Below are positions 15,931-23,793 of a DNA stretch of 64,000 bases, in pieces (position 1 is the first letter of the stretch; every line of letters starts with the position of its first letter). The notes beneath the pieces were generated by a model. It was not told the origin of the DNA and made no database searches. It saw only the letters and a program-made list of their open reading frames with translations. The DNA lies in NCBI GenBank assembly GCA_034679345.1, contig JAXDAY010000004.1, forward strand, positions 219,134 through 283,133. The letters run 5' to 3'. A program made the position numbers and the translations under genes. The stretch is from JAXDAY01 sp034679345. Its GTDB lineage: Bacteria > Eisenbacteria > RBG-16-71-46 > CAIMUX01 > VGJL01.

Positions 15931-16521
15931 ACAAAACCAGTGGAAGTTCGAGTCAACGAGCGGATCCGGGTCCCCATGGTGAGGGTGATTTCCTCCGAGG
16001 GGAACCAGTTGGGCGTGATGGCGATCTCCGAAGCGTTGAAGCTGGCGCAGCTTCAGGGCTCGGACCTCGTCGAAGTCGCGCCCACCGCCCGGCCGCCGGT
16101 CTGCAGGATCATGGACTTCGGCAAGTTCAAATACGAGCAGTCCAAGCACGACCGGCAGGCGAAGAAGAAACAGCATGTCTACACCGTCAAGGAGGTGAAG
16201 CTCCGTCCCAAGATCGAGGAGCACGACTTCACCTTCAAGATCAGAAACGCGCGGAAGTTCCTTCTGGGACGCGACAAGGTCAAGTTCACCTGTCTGTTCC
16301 GAGGGAGAGAGCTGTCGCACCAAGAGCTGGGCCACGCCCTCCTCGACCGGATCGTCGAGGAGATCTCGGATATCGGTTTCGTCGAGTCGAGACCGGTCCT
16401 CGAAGGCAGGGCCCTCGTCATGATCGTCGCGCCCCGGAAGGATCTGAAGCCGAGGCCCGATGAGGAGGATGACAAGAGTCCGGCGGGCGCCGCGTCCGAG
16501 GGACCTCCTCCAAAGGAGTGA
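15928..16521 (+). CDS. infC: Translation initiation factor IF-3
   Basis: IF-3 binds the 30S subunit, keeps subunits apart and rejects non-AUG starts. The N-domain begins at VEVRVNERIRVPMVRVI, with GNQLGVMAISEALKLA and LVEVAPTARPPVCRIMDFGK, followed by the basic linker (YEQSKHDRQAKKK). The C-domain has VKEVKLRPKIEEHDF. A charged tail of about 25 residues (DEEDDKSPAGAASE) extends past the usual end. The start is taken as ATC 15928 (197 residues), adding ITKP before the GTG 15940 that would otherwise be used. Its stop is 3 bases before the rpmI ATG, and the rpmI Shine-Dalgarno AAAGGAG lies in the last codons. Confidence 0.96.
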   Translation: MTKPVEVRVNERIRVPMVRVISSEGNQLGVMAISEALKLAQLQGSDLVEVAPTARPPVCRIMDFGKFKYEQSKHDRQAKKKQHVYTVKEVKLRPKIEEHDFTFKIRNARKFLLGRDKVKFTCLFRGRELSHQELGHALLDRIVEEISDIGFVESRPVLEGRALVMIVAPRKDLKPRPDEEDDKSPAGAASEGPPPKE

Positions 16522-16523
16522 AG

Positions 16524-16721
16524 ATGCCGAAGTTGAAGACCCGTAAGTCCGCCGCCAAGCGGTTCCGCATGACGGCGGGAGGCGAAGTGCGCCGCAACAA
16601 GTCCAACAAGGGACACTTGCTCACCGGAAAGACCCGCAAGCGGAAGCGGAAGCTGCGGCAGTCGACCTTGGTCGCGGGCGCGGACAAGGCCAGGATCCGC
16701 CGGCAGATCCTGGGCAGCTGA
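16524..16721 (+). CDS. rpmI: 50S ribosomal protein L35
   Basis: bL35, 65 residues, very basic, beginning MPKLKTRKSAAKRF as is typical, with HLLTGKTRKRKRKLR in the middle. The start is ATG 16524, 5 bases after AAAGGAG. The GTG at 16518 lies in the Shine-Dalgarno itself and is not used. It sits between infC and rplT in the normal order. Confidence 0.98.
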   Translation: MPKLKTRKSAAKRFRMTAGGEVRRNKSNKGHLLTGKTRKRKRKLRQSTLVAGADKARIRRQILGS

Positions 16722-16747
16722 AGGCCTTTAGGAAGGAGACTTGAGAA

Positions 16748-17122
16748 ATGCCAAGAGCTAAAGGCGTCGTTCCGGGACACGCTCGGCGCAAGAAGACCCT
16801 GAAGGCCGCCCGAGGGGCCTTCGGCGGGAGAAGCCGGCTTCACCAGATCGCCAAGGAGAACGTCCTTCGCGGTCTCCAGTTCGCCTATCGGGACCGGCGG
16901 GTGCGCAAGCGGCTGATGCGCCGCCTGTGGATCCAGCGGATCAATGCGGCGGTGCGGATGCACGGCCTCTCCTACAACCAGTTCATCGCGGGGCTGAAGC
17001 GCAGCGATGTGATCATCGATCGAAAGCAGCTCTCGGAGCTTGCGATCCACGACGCGGAGGGATTCCGCCGCATCGTTGAGCAGATCCGTCCCCAAGTCCC
17101 GGCGCAGGGGCCGGAGGCGTAG
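16748..17122 (+). CDS. rplT: 50S ribosomal protein L20
   Basis: bL20, 124 residues. The N-terminal basic extension (MPRAKGVVPGHARRKKTLK) and the helical C-terminal domain (RRLWIQRINAAVR, YNQFIAGLKRSDVIIDRK) are complete. In several bacteria L20 binds its own leader RNA to repress the operon; the hairpin upstream of infC is a candidate for such control. The Shine-Dalgarno GGAAGGAG is well placed. The next gene is a small coiled-coil protein and not pheS, which commonly follows rplT. Confidence 0.98.
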   Translation: MPRAKGVVPGHARRKKTLKAARGAFGGRSRLHQIAKENVLRGLQFAYRDRRVRKRLMRRLWIQRINAAVRMHGLSYNQFIAGLKRSDVIIDRKQLSELAIHDAEGFRRIVEQIRPQVPAQGPEA

Positions 17123-17131
17123 GAGTCCTCG

Positions 17132-17338
17132 ATGCTGGGCGAGCTGGACAAGCTCGAGGAGATGTTCCACGAGGCGGCCGAGATGATCCGCCTCCTCCGG
17201 GAAGAGAATCAGACCCTTGCCCGGCGCATCGCCGATTGCGAGCGAGATCTCAAGCGCTTTGAGGCGCAACGAACCGAGCTGGCCGAAAGAGTTGCCCGGC
17301 TCGTCGACAAAGTTGACGCTCTGAGAGTGGAACTCTAG
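17132..17338 (+). CDS. Small coiled-coil protein, ZapB-like
   Basis: A protein of 68 residues that is predicted to be one continuous coiled coil: heptad-type leucines and isoleucines run from LDKLEEMFHEAAEMIRLL to VARLVDKVDALRVEL. It starts 9 bases after rplT and lies 59 bases before zapA. A small coiled-coil protein beside zapA is characteristic of ZapB-type divisome proteins, so a role at the Z ring is inferred from position and shape. Its TAG stop (17336-17338) is the first three bases of the -10 box of the zapA promoter. Confidence 0.75.
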   Translation: MLGELDKLEEMFHEAAEMIRLLREENQTLARRIADCERDLKRFEAQRTELAERVARLVDKVDALRVEL

Positions 17339-17341
17339 ACT
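17313..17341 (+). promoter_or_regulatory. Sigma70-like promoter for zapA overlapping the upstream stop codon
   Basis: TTGACG (17313-17318), a 17-base spacer and TAGACT (17336-17341), matching the tRNA-Val -10 exactly. The first three bases of the -10 are the stop codon of the coiled-coil gene. Transcription is expected near 17348; this transcript may extend into the 6S RNA. Confidence 0.65.
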
Positions 17342-17397
17342 TCGGCCGGCTGCGGGATCCGCCCTCGGCGCGATCGCACCGGAAGCGGGAGGAACGG

Positions 17398-17697
17398 ATG
17401 GCAGATGGCCGAGGGGAGTTCACGGCGACGGTCCAGTTGCTCGGCGAGTCCTTCCGGATCCGCGGAGCCGATCAGTCGGAGGTGGATGCCCTCGCCCGGT
17501 TCGTCGAGGAGAAGGTGCAGGAAGTGCGGGCGAGAAACTCGGCCGTTCCGATTCGGAATCTGTTGGTCCTGACTAGTCTGAACATCGCTGAGGAGCTGTT
17601 CAGGGAGCGCAGGGAACACGAAGAATTGATGCGCTCCGTGGAGGAGCGGGCGCGCAAACTCCGCGAGAGCCTAGAGACGCAGATGCGGAAGCTTTGA
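17398..17697 (+). CDS. zapA: Cell division protein ZapA
   Basis: ZapA cross-links FtsZ filaments at midcell. The 99-residue protein has the family's N-terminal beta hairpin (TVQLLGESFRIRG), a helix with VDALARFVEEKVQEVRAR, and LLVLTSLNIAEELF. It ends in a long C-terminal coiled coil (about residues 58-99). The start is ATG 17398 after GGGAGGA. It precedes the 6S RNA, a neighbourhood shared with many Proteobacteria, where ssrS also lies beside zapA. Confidence 0.93.
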   Translation: MADGRGEFTATVQLLGESFRIRGADQSEVDALARFVEEKVQEVRARNSAVPIRNLLVLTSLNIAEELFRERREHEELMRSVEERARKLRESLETQMRKL

Positions 17698-17757
17698 AGG
17701 AAAGAGGAGGAGCAGAGCGCTTTTCGTCTTCGTTTCCCGGGCGTTGAAGGATCCGTT

Positions 17758-17942
17758 GGATCCCTGCCCTGCTCGTGATGTCGTCGGACTCCTTGAGCCA
17801 ACAGTAAGTCAAAGGGAGCCGTGAGAGGATCGGGAATGGGACCCTGCAGAAGGGCGCAGGAACGATGCCGAGACGGCGCCCACCTGGCGATGCCAGGTTC
17901 AAGGGTTCACGGCACACGGTGGGCGTGGGGATCCAGCTTTTT
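17758..17942 (+). ncRNA. ssrS: 6S RNA (ssrS)
   Basis: 6S RNA mimics an open promoter and sequesters sigma70-RNA polymerase in stationary phase. The ends pair to form the closing stem: GGATCCCTGCCC (17758-17769) with GGGCGTGGGGATCC (17921-17934), and a T-run (17938-17942) follows, giving a length of about 185 bases, close to the E. coli 184. Conserved central-bubble elements are seen: GGACTCCTTGAGCC on the 5' side and AGGTTCAAGGGTTCACGGC on the 3' side, which resemble the E. coli segments. The position between zapA and RNase Y also fits. Boundaries are good to about 5 bases. Confidence 0.85.
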
Positions 17943-17977
17943 CGCCGCCACCGGCCTCCGGAGGGAGGGAGCGAGTC

Positions 17978-19540
17978 GTGAGTGGATCGATAGAGATCGC
18001 ATTGGGGCTTCTCGCTGTGGTGGTGGGGTTCGTCGTGGGGCTTCTGCTCCAGCGCTCGACGATTGCCCGCCGCGACCGGGAGACAGCGCGCGAGCGTGAG
18101 GCGCTCCTCGACGAGGCCCGCAGGGAGGCTGACCTCGTCCGCAAGCAGGCCGCCCTCGAGTCGCGCGAGGAATGGATGCGCGAGAAAGAGCGCTTCGAGG
18201 CGGAGACTCGCAACGCCCGGATCGATCTCGAGGCCCGGATGCGCTCTCTCGAGGAGCGAGAATCGGGCTTCCGGCGAGACTCGGAGCGCTTGTTGGCGGA
18301 GAAGACCGCGCTTGACTCGGATCGCCGTGGCCTTGCCGAGCATCGGATTCGAATCGAGGGGCGGGAATCGGAGCTGAAACGAGTCCTCGCCGAGCAGGTT
18401 GCCCGGCTCGAGAAGATCTCGGGGCTCACATCCTCCGAAGCCCGTCGGGAGCTCTGGAAGAACATCGAGGACGAGCTGCGCACGGAGACGACTCGGCTCG
18501 CCTCCCGGATGCGCGAAGGAGCGGCGCGCGACGCCGATCGCGATGCCCGGCGCCTCATCCTGATCGCTGCCCAACGCCTTGCCGCCGAGCAGTCGATCGA
18601 TTCGACCGTCACCGTCGTTGCGCTCCCCAACGATGAGATGAAGGGGCGGATCATCGGCAGGGAGGGGCGAAACATCCGCTCCTTCGAGATGGCCACCGGA
18701 ATCGATGTGATCATCGACGACACACCGGAGGCGGTCCTCCTGTCGGGGTTCGACCCCGTTCGCAGGGAGATCGCGCGGATCAGTCTAGAGCGTTTGGTGG
18801 CCGACGGAAGGATCCACCCGGGGCGGATCGAGGAGGTCGTGCAGAAGGCCACGGAGGAGATCGAGCAGGAGGTCCGGGAACTCGGCGAGAAGACGGCCGC
18901 GGACCTCGGCGTCCACGGCCTGGCTCCGGAGCTCCATGCGACCCTGGGGCGTCTGCGCTTCCGGACCAGCTCGGGGCAGAACGTTCTCAAGCACTCCGGC
19001 GAGGTCGCGCGTCTTGCCGCCATGATCGCCTCCGAACTGGGGCTCGATGCCGAGGTCGCCAAGCGGGCGGGACTGCTCCACGATATCGGCAAGGCGACCC
19101 ATCACGAGGTGGAGGGACCCCACGCGATCGCCGGCATGGAGCTTCTCCGGCGCTTCGGCGAGCCGCCGATCGTCTGCGAAGCTGTCGGCGCGCATCACGG
19201 AGAGCTCGAGACCGACAGCGTCTATCCGATCCTGGTCTCCTGCGCCGATGCCATCTCGAGCGCAAGACCCGGGGCCCGGCGGGAGGGGATCGAGACCTAC
19301 ATCAAGCGGCTGCAGAGGCTCGAGGAGCTTGCCGACTCCTTTCCCGGGGTCGAGCGCACCTTCGCGATCCAGGCCGGGAGGGAGATCCGCATCCTCGTCC
19401 AGCCCAAAGTCGTCGGTGACGACGAAGCCGCCGGTCTCGCCACCGAGATCGCGCGCCGGATCGAGCGGGACCTTCAGTATCCGGGCCAGATCCGGGTCGT
19501 GGTGATCCGCGAGATGCGCGTCGTCGACTACGCGCGCTGA
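17978..19540 (+). CDS. rny: Ribonuclease Y
   Basis: RNase Y is a membrane-anchored endoribonuclease that starts mRNA decay. The 520-residue protein has an N-terminal membrane segment (about residues 4-25) and a long charged coiled coil to about residue 200. The KH domain follows (LPNDEMKGRIIGREGRNIRS), then the HD domain with catalytic H368/D369 in HDIGKATHHE. The start is GTG 17978 after GGAGGGAG. The ymdB start overlaps its stop, the usual rny-ymdB pairing. The presence of RNase Y suggests that RNA decay here is not solely RNase E-driven. Confidence 0.97.
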   Translation: MSGSIEIALGLLAVVVGFVVGLLLQRSTIARRDRETAREREALLDEARREADLVRKQAALESREEWMREKERFEAETRNARIDLEARMRSLEERESGFRRDSERLLAEKTALDSDRRGLAEHRIRIEGRESELKRVLAEQVARLEKISGLTSSEARRELWKNIEDELRTETTRLASRMREGAARDADRDARRLILIAAQRLAAEQSIDSTVTVVALPNDEMKGRIIGREGRNIRSFEMATGIDVIIDDTPEAVLLSGFDPVRREIARISLERLVADGRIHPGRIEEVVQKATEEIEQEVRELGEKTAADLGVHGLAPELHATLGRLRFRTSSGQNVLKHSGEVARLAAMIASELGLDAEVAKRAGLLHDIGKATHHEVEGPHAIAGMELLRRFGEPPIVCEAVGAHHGELETDSVYPILVSCADAISSARPGARREGIETYIKRLQRLEELADSFPGVERTFAIQAGREIRILVQPKVVGDDEAAGLATEIARRIERDLQYPGQIRVVVIREMRVVDYAR

Positions 19541-20337
19541 TGCCGGCGATGAACCTCCTGTTCATTGGAGACGTCTTCGGCCGGCCGGGCCGCCGCGCCG
19601 TCGCCTCGATCCTCCCCGCGCTGCGCAAGGAGCTTGCCCTCGACCTCGTCATCGCCAACGCGGAGAACGCCGCTTCGGGGGCGGGGATCACCGAGGACTC
19701 CGCCCAGGAGCTCTTCGACGCGGGCACGGACCTGCTGACCGGCGGCAACCACTCCTGGGACCGGCGCGAGGGGCATGCGCTGATGGACCGGGACCTCCGC
19801 GTCCTGCGCCCGTCGAACTACCCCGACGAGGTGCCGGGGCGGGGGGTTGGCGTCTACAACTTCGCCGGAGAGCCGGTGGCCGTCGTCAACCTCCTCGGGC
19901 GCGTCTATATGCCGAATGTCGACTGCCCCTTTCGGAGCGTCGACCGGATCCTCGAGAGCCTGCAGAGCGTCACCCGGATCGTGATCGTCGATTTCCACGC
20001 GGAAGCGACCTCGGAGAAGCTCGGGATGGCCTGGTATCTTGACGGGCGCGTGAGTCTCCTTGTCGGAACTCATACGCACGTGCAAACCGCCGATGAGCGG
20101 ATTCTGCCGCGCGGGACGGCTGCGATCACCGACGTGGGGATGACCGGCCCGCACGATTCGATCATCGGCGTCCGCAAGGAGCTCGCTCTTGCGAGACTGC
20201 GCAATCAGATCCCTGTGAAGTTTCAGCCGGCGGAAGGCGGGATCCGTCTCCATGCGGTCTTCGTGCGAGTCGATCCGGCGACTGGACGGGCGCTCGAGAT
20301 CCGCAGGCTCGCGCGGGAGCCCGAGGGGGGGGAATGA
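19540..20337 (+). CDS. ymdB: Metallophosphoesterase of the YmdB family
   Basis: YmdB-type enzymes hydrolyse 2',3'-cyclic nucleotides and affect RNase Y-linked RNA turnover. The 265-residue protein has all dinuclear metal motifs: FIGDVFGRPGR, IANAENAASG, TGGNHSWD, IVDFHAEATSEK and VGTHTHVQTADE. Two starts are possible, ATG 19540 (overlapping the rny stop as TGATG) or ATG 19549, giving 265 or 262 residues. Cytoplasmic. The stop overlaps the folD start (ATGA). Confidence 0.93.
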   Translation: MPAMNLLFIGDVFGRPGRRAVASILPALRKELALDLVIANAENAASGAGITEDSAQELFDAGTDLLTGGNHSWDRREGHALMDRDLRVLRPSNYPDEVPGRGVGVYNFAGEPVAVVNLLGRVYMPNVDCPFRSVDRILESLQSVTRIVIVDFHAEATSEKLGMAWYLDGRVSLLVGTHTHVQTADERILPRGTAAITDVGMTGPHDSIIGVRKELALARLRNQIPVKFQPAEGGIRLHAVFVRVDPATGRALEIRRLAREPEGGE

Positions 20338-21206
20338 GCGCCCGGGCCCTGGACGGGGTCAAGGCCTCCGCCGAGATCCGCCGCGAGCTGGCTCACCGGG
20401 TGGAAAGGCTGGGCGCGCAGGGGCTGGTGCCGCGGCTGTCGATCATCCGGGTCGGCGAGGACCCCGCCTCGCGCGTCTACGTGCGCAACAAGGCGAAGGC
20501 CTCCGCCGAGGTCGGAATCGAATCGGAGCTGCTCGTTCTGGCCGAGGGGACCCCGGAAGAGGCGATTGCCGATGCGATCGACGCGCGGATGCGCGATCCC
20601 GGCGTGCACGGGATCCTGCTCCAGTCCCCGGTGCCCGGAGTGGCCGACGCGCGGAGTCTGACCGAGCGGATCGGTCCGGAGAAGGACGTCGACGGCTTCC
20701 ATCCCGTCAATCTGGGGAGGCTATGCCTCGGCCTTCCGTGTTTCGTCGCCTGCACGCCGCTGGGAATCTGGGAGCTCCTGCGCCGGCATGGCATCGAGCT
20801 GCGGGGGCGCCATGTCGCGGTGCTCGGCCGCAGCGCCACCGTCGGCAGACCGCTCGCGAATCTCCTCTCCCTCAAGTCGCCGGGCTGCGATGCGACGGTG
20901 AGCATCCTGCACACCGCAAGCAAGGAGCCGTGGAAGATCACCCGCGAGGCGGATGTGGTGATCGCCGCGGCGGGAGCGCCGCAGCTGGTGACTGCCGACT
21001 GGATCCGGGAGGGCGCGGTCGTCGTCGACGTCGGGATTCATCGGACCGAGGCGGGAGGGCTGGTCGGAGACGTGCTCGCAGGCCCGGTGGCGGAAAAGGC
21101 CGCTTGGCTGAGCCCGGTGCCGGGGGGCGTCGGGCCGATGACGGTCGCATGTCTCCTGGCCAACACCGTGAAGGCGGCAGAGGCCTCCCGGGGGAGCGGG
21201 CGATGA
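20334..21206 (+). CDS. folD: Bifunctional methylene-THF dehydrogenase / methenyl-THF cyclohydrolase
   Basis: FolD interconverts 5,10-methylene-, methenyl- and 10-formyl-THF and so supplies one-carbon units. The 290-residue protein shows the catalytic Tyr-X3-Lys in VYVRNKAKASAEVGI and the signature ILLQSPVPG. KDVDGFHPVNLG follows, and the NADP-binding loop is LGRSATVGRPLANLL. The C-terminal segment has PGGVGPMTVACLLANTV. ATG overlaps ymdB (ATGA) and its own stop overlaps xseA. The glycine cleavage genes at 55-59 kb feed the same methylene-THF pool. Confidence 0.97.
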   Translation: MSARALDGVKASAEIRRELAHRVERLGAQGLVPRLSIIRVGEDPASRVYVRNKAKASAEVGIESELLVLAEGTPEEAIADAIDARMRDPGVHGILLQSPVPGVADARSLTERIGPEKDVDGFHPVNLGRLCLGLPCFVACTPLGIWELLRRHGIELRGRHVAVLGRSATVGRPLANLLSLKSPGCDATVSILHTASKEPWKITREADVVIAAAGAPQLVTADWIREGAVVVDVGIHRTEAGGLVGDVLAGPVAEKAAWLSPVPGGVGPMTVACLLANTVKAAEASRGSGR

Positions 21207-22549
21207 GGCCCGAGGCGATCCGGGTCTCCGATCTGCTGCTTCTCGCAAAGAAGGCGATCGAGGCGGGGACGGGCCCGGTCTGGGTCGTGGGCGAGATCTC
21301 GAGTTTCAAACGCCACCTCCCGTCGGGCCATCTCTACTTCGATCTGAAAGACGGCAACGCGCGGATCTCCTGTGTCTCGTGGAAGGAGACGGCGCGGCGG
21401 ATGCGCTTCGATCCGCAGGACGGTCTCCTGGTGCGCGCTCACGGAACGCTCGGCATCTACGAGGTGCAGGGGCGGCTTCAGTTCTACGTCGATGGGATGG
21501 AGCCTGCCGGGATCGGCGAGCTGCAGGCCGCCTTCGAGGCCCTGAAGCGGCGCCTGGCCGACGAGGGGCTCTTCGACGAGGCGCGCAAGGTCCCGCTCCC
21601 CAGATACCCGCACCGGATCGGGCTGGCGACTTCGCCCGCCGGAGCCGCGATCCGCGACGTCCTGCGCGTTCTCAAAGAGAGATGGCCGCTCGCCGAGGTC
21701 ATCTTCCATCCGTGCGCCGTGCAGGGCGCCGAGGCGGCTGACGAGATCGTCCGGTCGCTCGAGCGCCTCGATGCGGAGCCGGGAATCGATCTCGTGCTGC
21801 TCGTGCGAGGGGGCGGCAGCATCGAGGATCTCTGGTCGTTCAACGAGGAGGCCGTCGTGCGCGCGATTGCCGCGATGGATCGACCCGTCGTGACCGGAAT
21901 CGGCCACGAGATCGACTTCACCCTGGCCGATTTCGCCGCCGATCTTCGCGCCGCGACGCCTTCCCAGGCGGCGGAGCTCGCCGTTCCATCGAGCCGCGAT
22001 CTCCGGGAGTGGATCCACGGCCGCGGGGCGCGGCTCCGGCAACGCGCGCGCGCGCGGCTGAGCGAGGCGCGGCTTCATCTCTCGCGGCTCGAGGGAAGCC
22101 ACGGGATGCGTCGCACCGCGGAGGTCTTCCGTCGGCGGCGCCAGCGGATCGACGAGCTTCACATCCGCATCGCCAATGCGGTCTCGGGGAAGATGGAGGC
22201 GCGCCGGCGCCTTGTGGCGGGTCTCGATCTCCGCTTCCGCGCCCGCGACCCCCGCCGCCTGCTGGCGCGGACCAGGGAGCGACTCGGGGAGATCCGGCGT
22301 CGCGGGGCGCGCGCGATCACGCTCGCGCTGCGGACTCGTCGCGAGCGGCTCGCCGCGCGCGGGGCGCACCTCGAGGCGGTCGGCCCGCAATCGGTGCTCT
22401 CGCGCGGATACGCCATCTGTCTGCGGGAGCGCGACGGCCGCGCGGTGCGGCGGTTCGACGAGGTCCAGGCGGGAGACGCGGTGCGTGTCCTGCTCTCGGT
22501 GGGCGCGCTCGGCTGCCGCGTGGAAGAACGCAGGGAGGAACGTGGATGA
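21203..22549 (+). CDS. xseA: Exodeoxyribonuclease VII large subunit
   Basis: XseA with XseB forms exonuclease VII, which degrades single-stranded DNA from both ends. The 448-residue protein has the N-terminal OB fold (WVVGEISSFKRHLPSGHLYF) and the catalytic domain with GLATSPAGAAIRDVL, LVRGGGSIEDLWSFNEE and VTGIGHEIDFTLADFAAD. A long Arg-rich coiled coil (about residues 270-395) binds the small subunit. The C-terminal segment has SVLSRGYAIC. It is translationally coupled to folD (ATGA) and to xseB (ATGA). Confidence 0.96.
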   Translation: MRPEAIRVSDLLLLAKKAIEAGTGPVWVVGEISSFKRHLPSGHLYFDLKDGNARISCVSWKETARRMRFDPQDGLLVRAHGTLGIYEVQGRLQFYVDGMEPAGIGELQAAFEALKRRLADEGLFDEARKVPLPRYPHRIGLATSPAGAAIRDVLRVLKERWPLAEVIFHPCAVQGAEAADEIVRSLERLDAEPGIDLVLLVRGGGSIEDLWSFNEEAVVRAIAAMDRPVVTGIGHEIDFTLADFAADLRAATPSQAAELAVPSSRDLREWIHGRGARLRQRARARLSEARLHLSRLEGSHGMRRTAEVFRRRRQRIDELHIRIANAVSGKMEARRRLVAGLDLRFRARDPRRLLARTRERLGEIRRRGARAITLALRTRRERLAARGAHLEAVGPQSVLSRGYAICLRERDGRAVRRFDEVQAGDAVRVLLSVGALGCRVEERREERG

Positions 22550-22863
22550 CGTCCAGGAAACCGACCTCGCCCGAAGAGCCCCTTCGCTTCGAGGATGCGC
22601 TGGCGCGGCTCGAGTCGATCGTCGAGGAGCTGGAGGGCAAGGAACTCACGCTCGAGGAGACTCTCGCGCGATACGAGGAGGGGACCCGCCTGGTCCGAGA
22701 GTGCAGCCGCAAGCTGGAAGAGGCGGAGCAGAGGATCCGCACGCTCTCCGCCGAGGGGGGCGGGAAGGCTCCGGCTCCGGGGGAGGCGAGTGAGGCCGAT
22801 GGCGACGAAGAAGGCGCCGAGGACGAGGAAGCAGAGGCCGGGGATTCCGGGCTCCCCTTCTGA
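22546..22863 (+). CDS. xseB: Exodeoxyribonuclease VII small subunit
   Basis: The small subunit binds the XseA coiled coil in several copies. The family core lies at about residues 13-70: LRFEDALARLESIVEELE, LTLEETLARYEEGTRLV and KLEEAEQRI. A further 35 residues of acidic, low-complexity sequence (EGAEDEEAEAGD) follow, so at 105 residues it is longer than the usual 70-80. The last 65 bases overlap the ispA start region, which may explain the unusual tail. Confidence 0.93.
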   Translation: MTSRKPTSPEEPLRFEDALARLESIVEELEGKELTLEETLARYEEGTRLVRECSRKLEEAEQRIRTLSAEGGGKAPAPGEASEADGDEEGAEDEEAEAGDSGLPF

Positions 22864-23785
22864 GGCGCGTCCGGACGCCGTCAAGCCCGAGCCGGACATC
22901 TACGGGCGCTGGCTCGCCCTGGAATCGCGCCGGATCGAGGCGGCGATCCGAGCCGCGCTGCCCCGTGCCGGGACTGCCCCGCCCTCCCTGCGCGAGGCGA
23001 TGAGCTACGCCCTCTTCCCCGGCGGCAAGAGGATCCGTCCCGCCTTGGTCCTCCTCGGGCACCGCAGCGCTGGCGGCCGTCACGGAGAGGTCTATGCCGT
23101 CGCCGCGTGCATGGAGCTCGCTCACACCTTCAGCTTGATCCACGACGATCTCCCCTGCATGGACGACGATGACTTCCGGCGCGGGCGCCCGACGGTGCAC
23201 AAGGTCTTCGGCGAGGCGATCGCCGTGCTCGCGGGCGACGCTCTGCTGAATCGCGCCTATGAGATCCTCTCAGGGATCGACTGCGAGCCCGGCCGGCGCG
23301 CCGCAATCCTCTCCACGCTCGCGACGGCGATGGGCGGGGCGGGGGTGATCGGGGGGCAGGTGGAGGACATCGAGGCCGAAGGCCGTCAGATCGACGAGCG
23401 GGCGCTGGCGAGGATCCACCGTCGAAAGACCTCGAGCCTGATCGTCGCCTGCCTCCACGCAGGAGCGCTCCTCGCTGGGGCGAGGGACGATGCGCTTCGA
23501 GAGATCGTGCGCTTCGGAGACTCCCTCGGTCTGCTCTTCCAGGTGACCGACGACTTGCTCAACGTGGAGGGGACGCGGGAGCAGCTCGGCCGCCCCGCCG
23601 GCGGAGACGAGCGGATGGCCAAGGCCACCTACCCGCGGATCGTGGGGATGGGCAGATCGCGCGATCGGGCCCGACGTCTCGCCGCGCGCGCGCGTGGCCT
23701 CGCGCCCGGGTCGTCTCCGTCGGGGGCGATCCTCCGTGATCTGGTCGACCGGGTCGCGGGGCGCGTCGACCTGCGCAAGGGATAG
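22799..23785 (+). CDS. ispA: Farnesyl/geranylgeranyl diphosphate synthase, IspA type
   Basis: A short-chain trans-prenyl diphosphate synthase. The first aspartate-rich motif has two residues inserted, LIHDDLPCMDDDDFRRG, as in bacterial IspA; the second is FQVTDDLLN; GGKRIRPALVLLG binds substrate. GGQVEDIEAEG matches the family. It has 328 residues from ATG 22799; GTG 22790 is equally possible. Both lie inside xseB after GGGGGAGG, so the genes overlap by 65-74 bases in different frames. The first ~35 residues are basic and not part of the fold. It differs from the long-chain synthase at 10.6 kb. dxs, which often follows ispA, is not here. Confidence 0.93.
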   Translation: MATKKAPRTRKQRPGIPGSPSEARPDAVKPEPDIYGRWLALESRRIEAAIRAALPRAGTAPPSLREAMSYALFPGGKRIRPALVLLGHRSAGGRHGEVYAVAACMELAHTFSLIHDDLPCMDDDDFRRGRPTVHKVFGEAIAVLAGDALLNRAYEILSGIDCEPGRRAAILSTLATAMGGAGVIGGQVEDIEAEGRQIDERALARIHRRKTSSLIVACLHAGALLAGARDDALREIVRFGDSLGLLFQVTDDLLNVEGTREQLGRPAGGDERMAKATYPRIVGMGRSRDRARRLAARARGLAPGSSPSGAILRDLVDRVAGRVDLRKG

Positions 23786-23793
23786 GAGAAACG

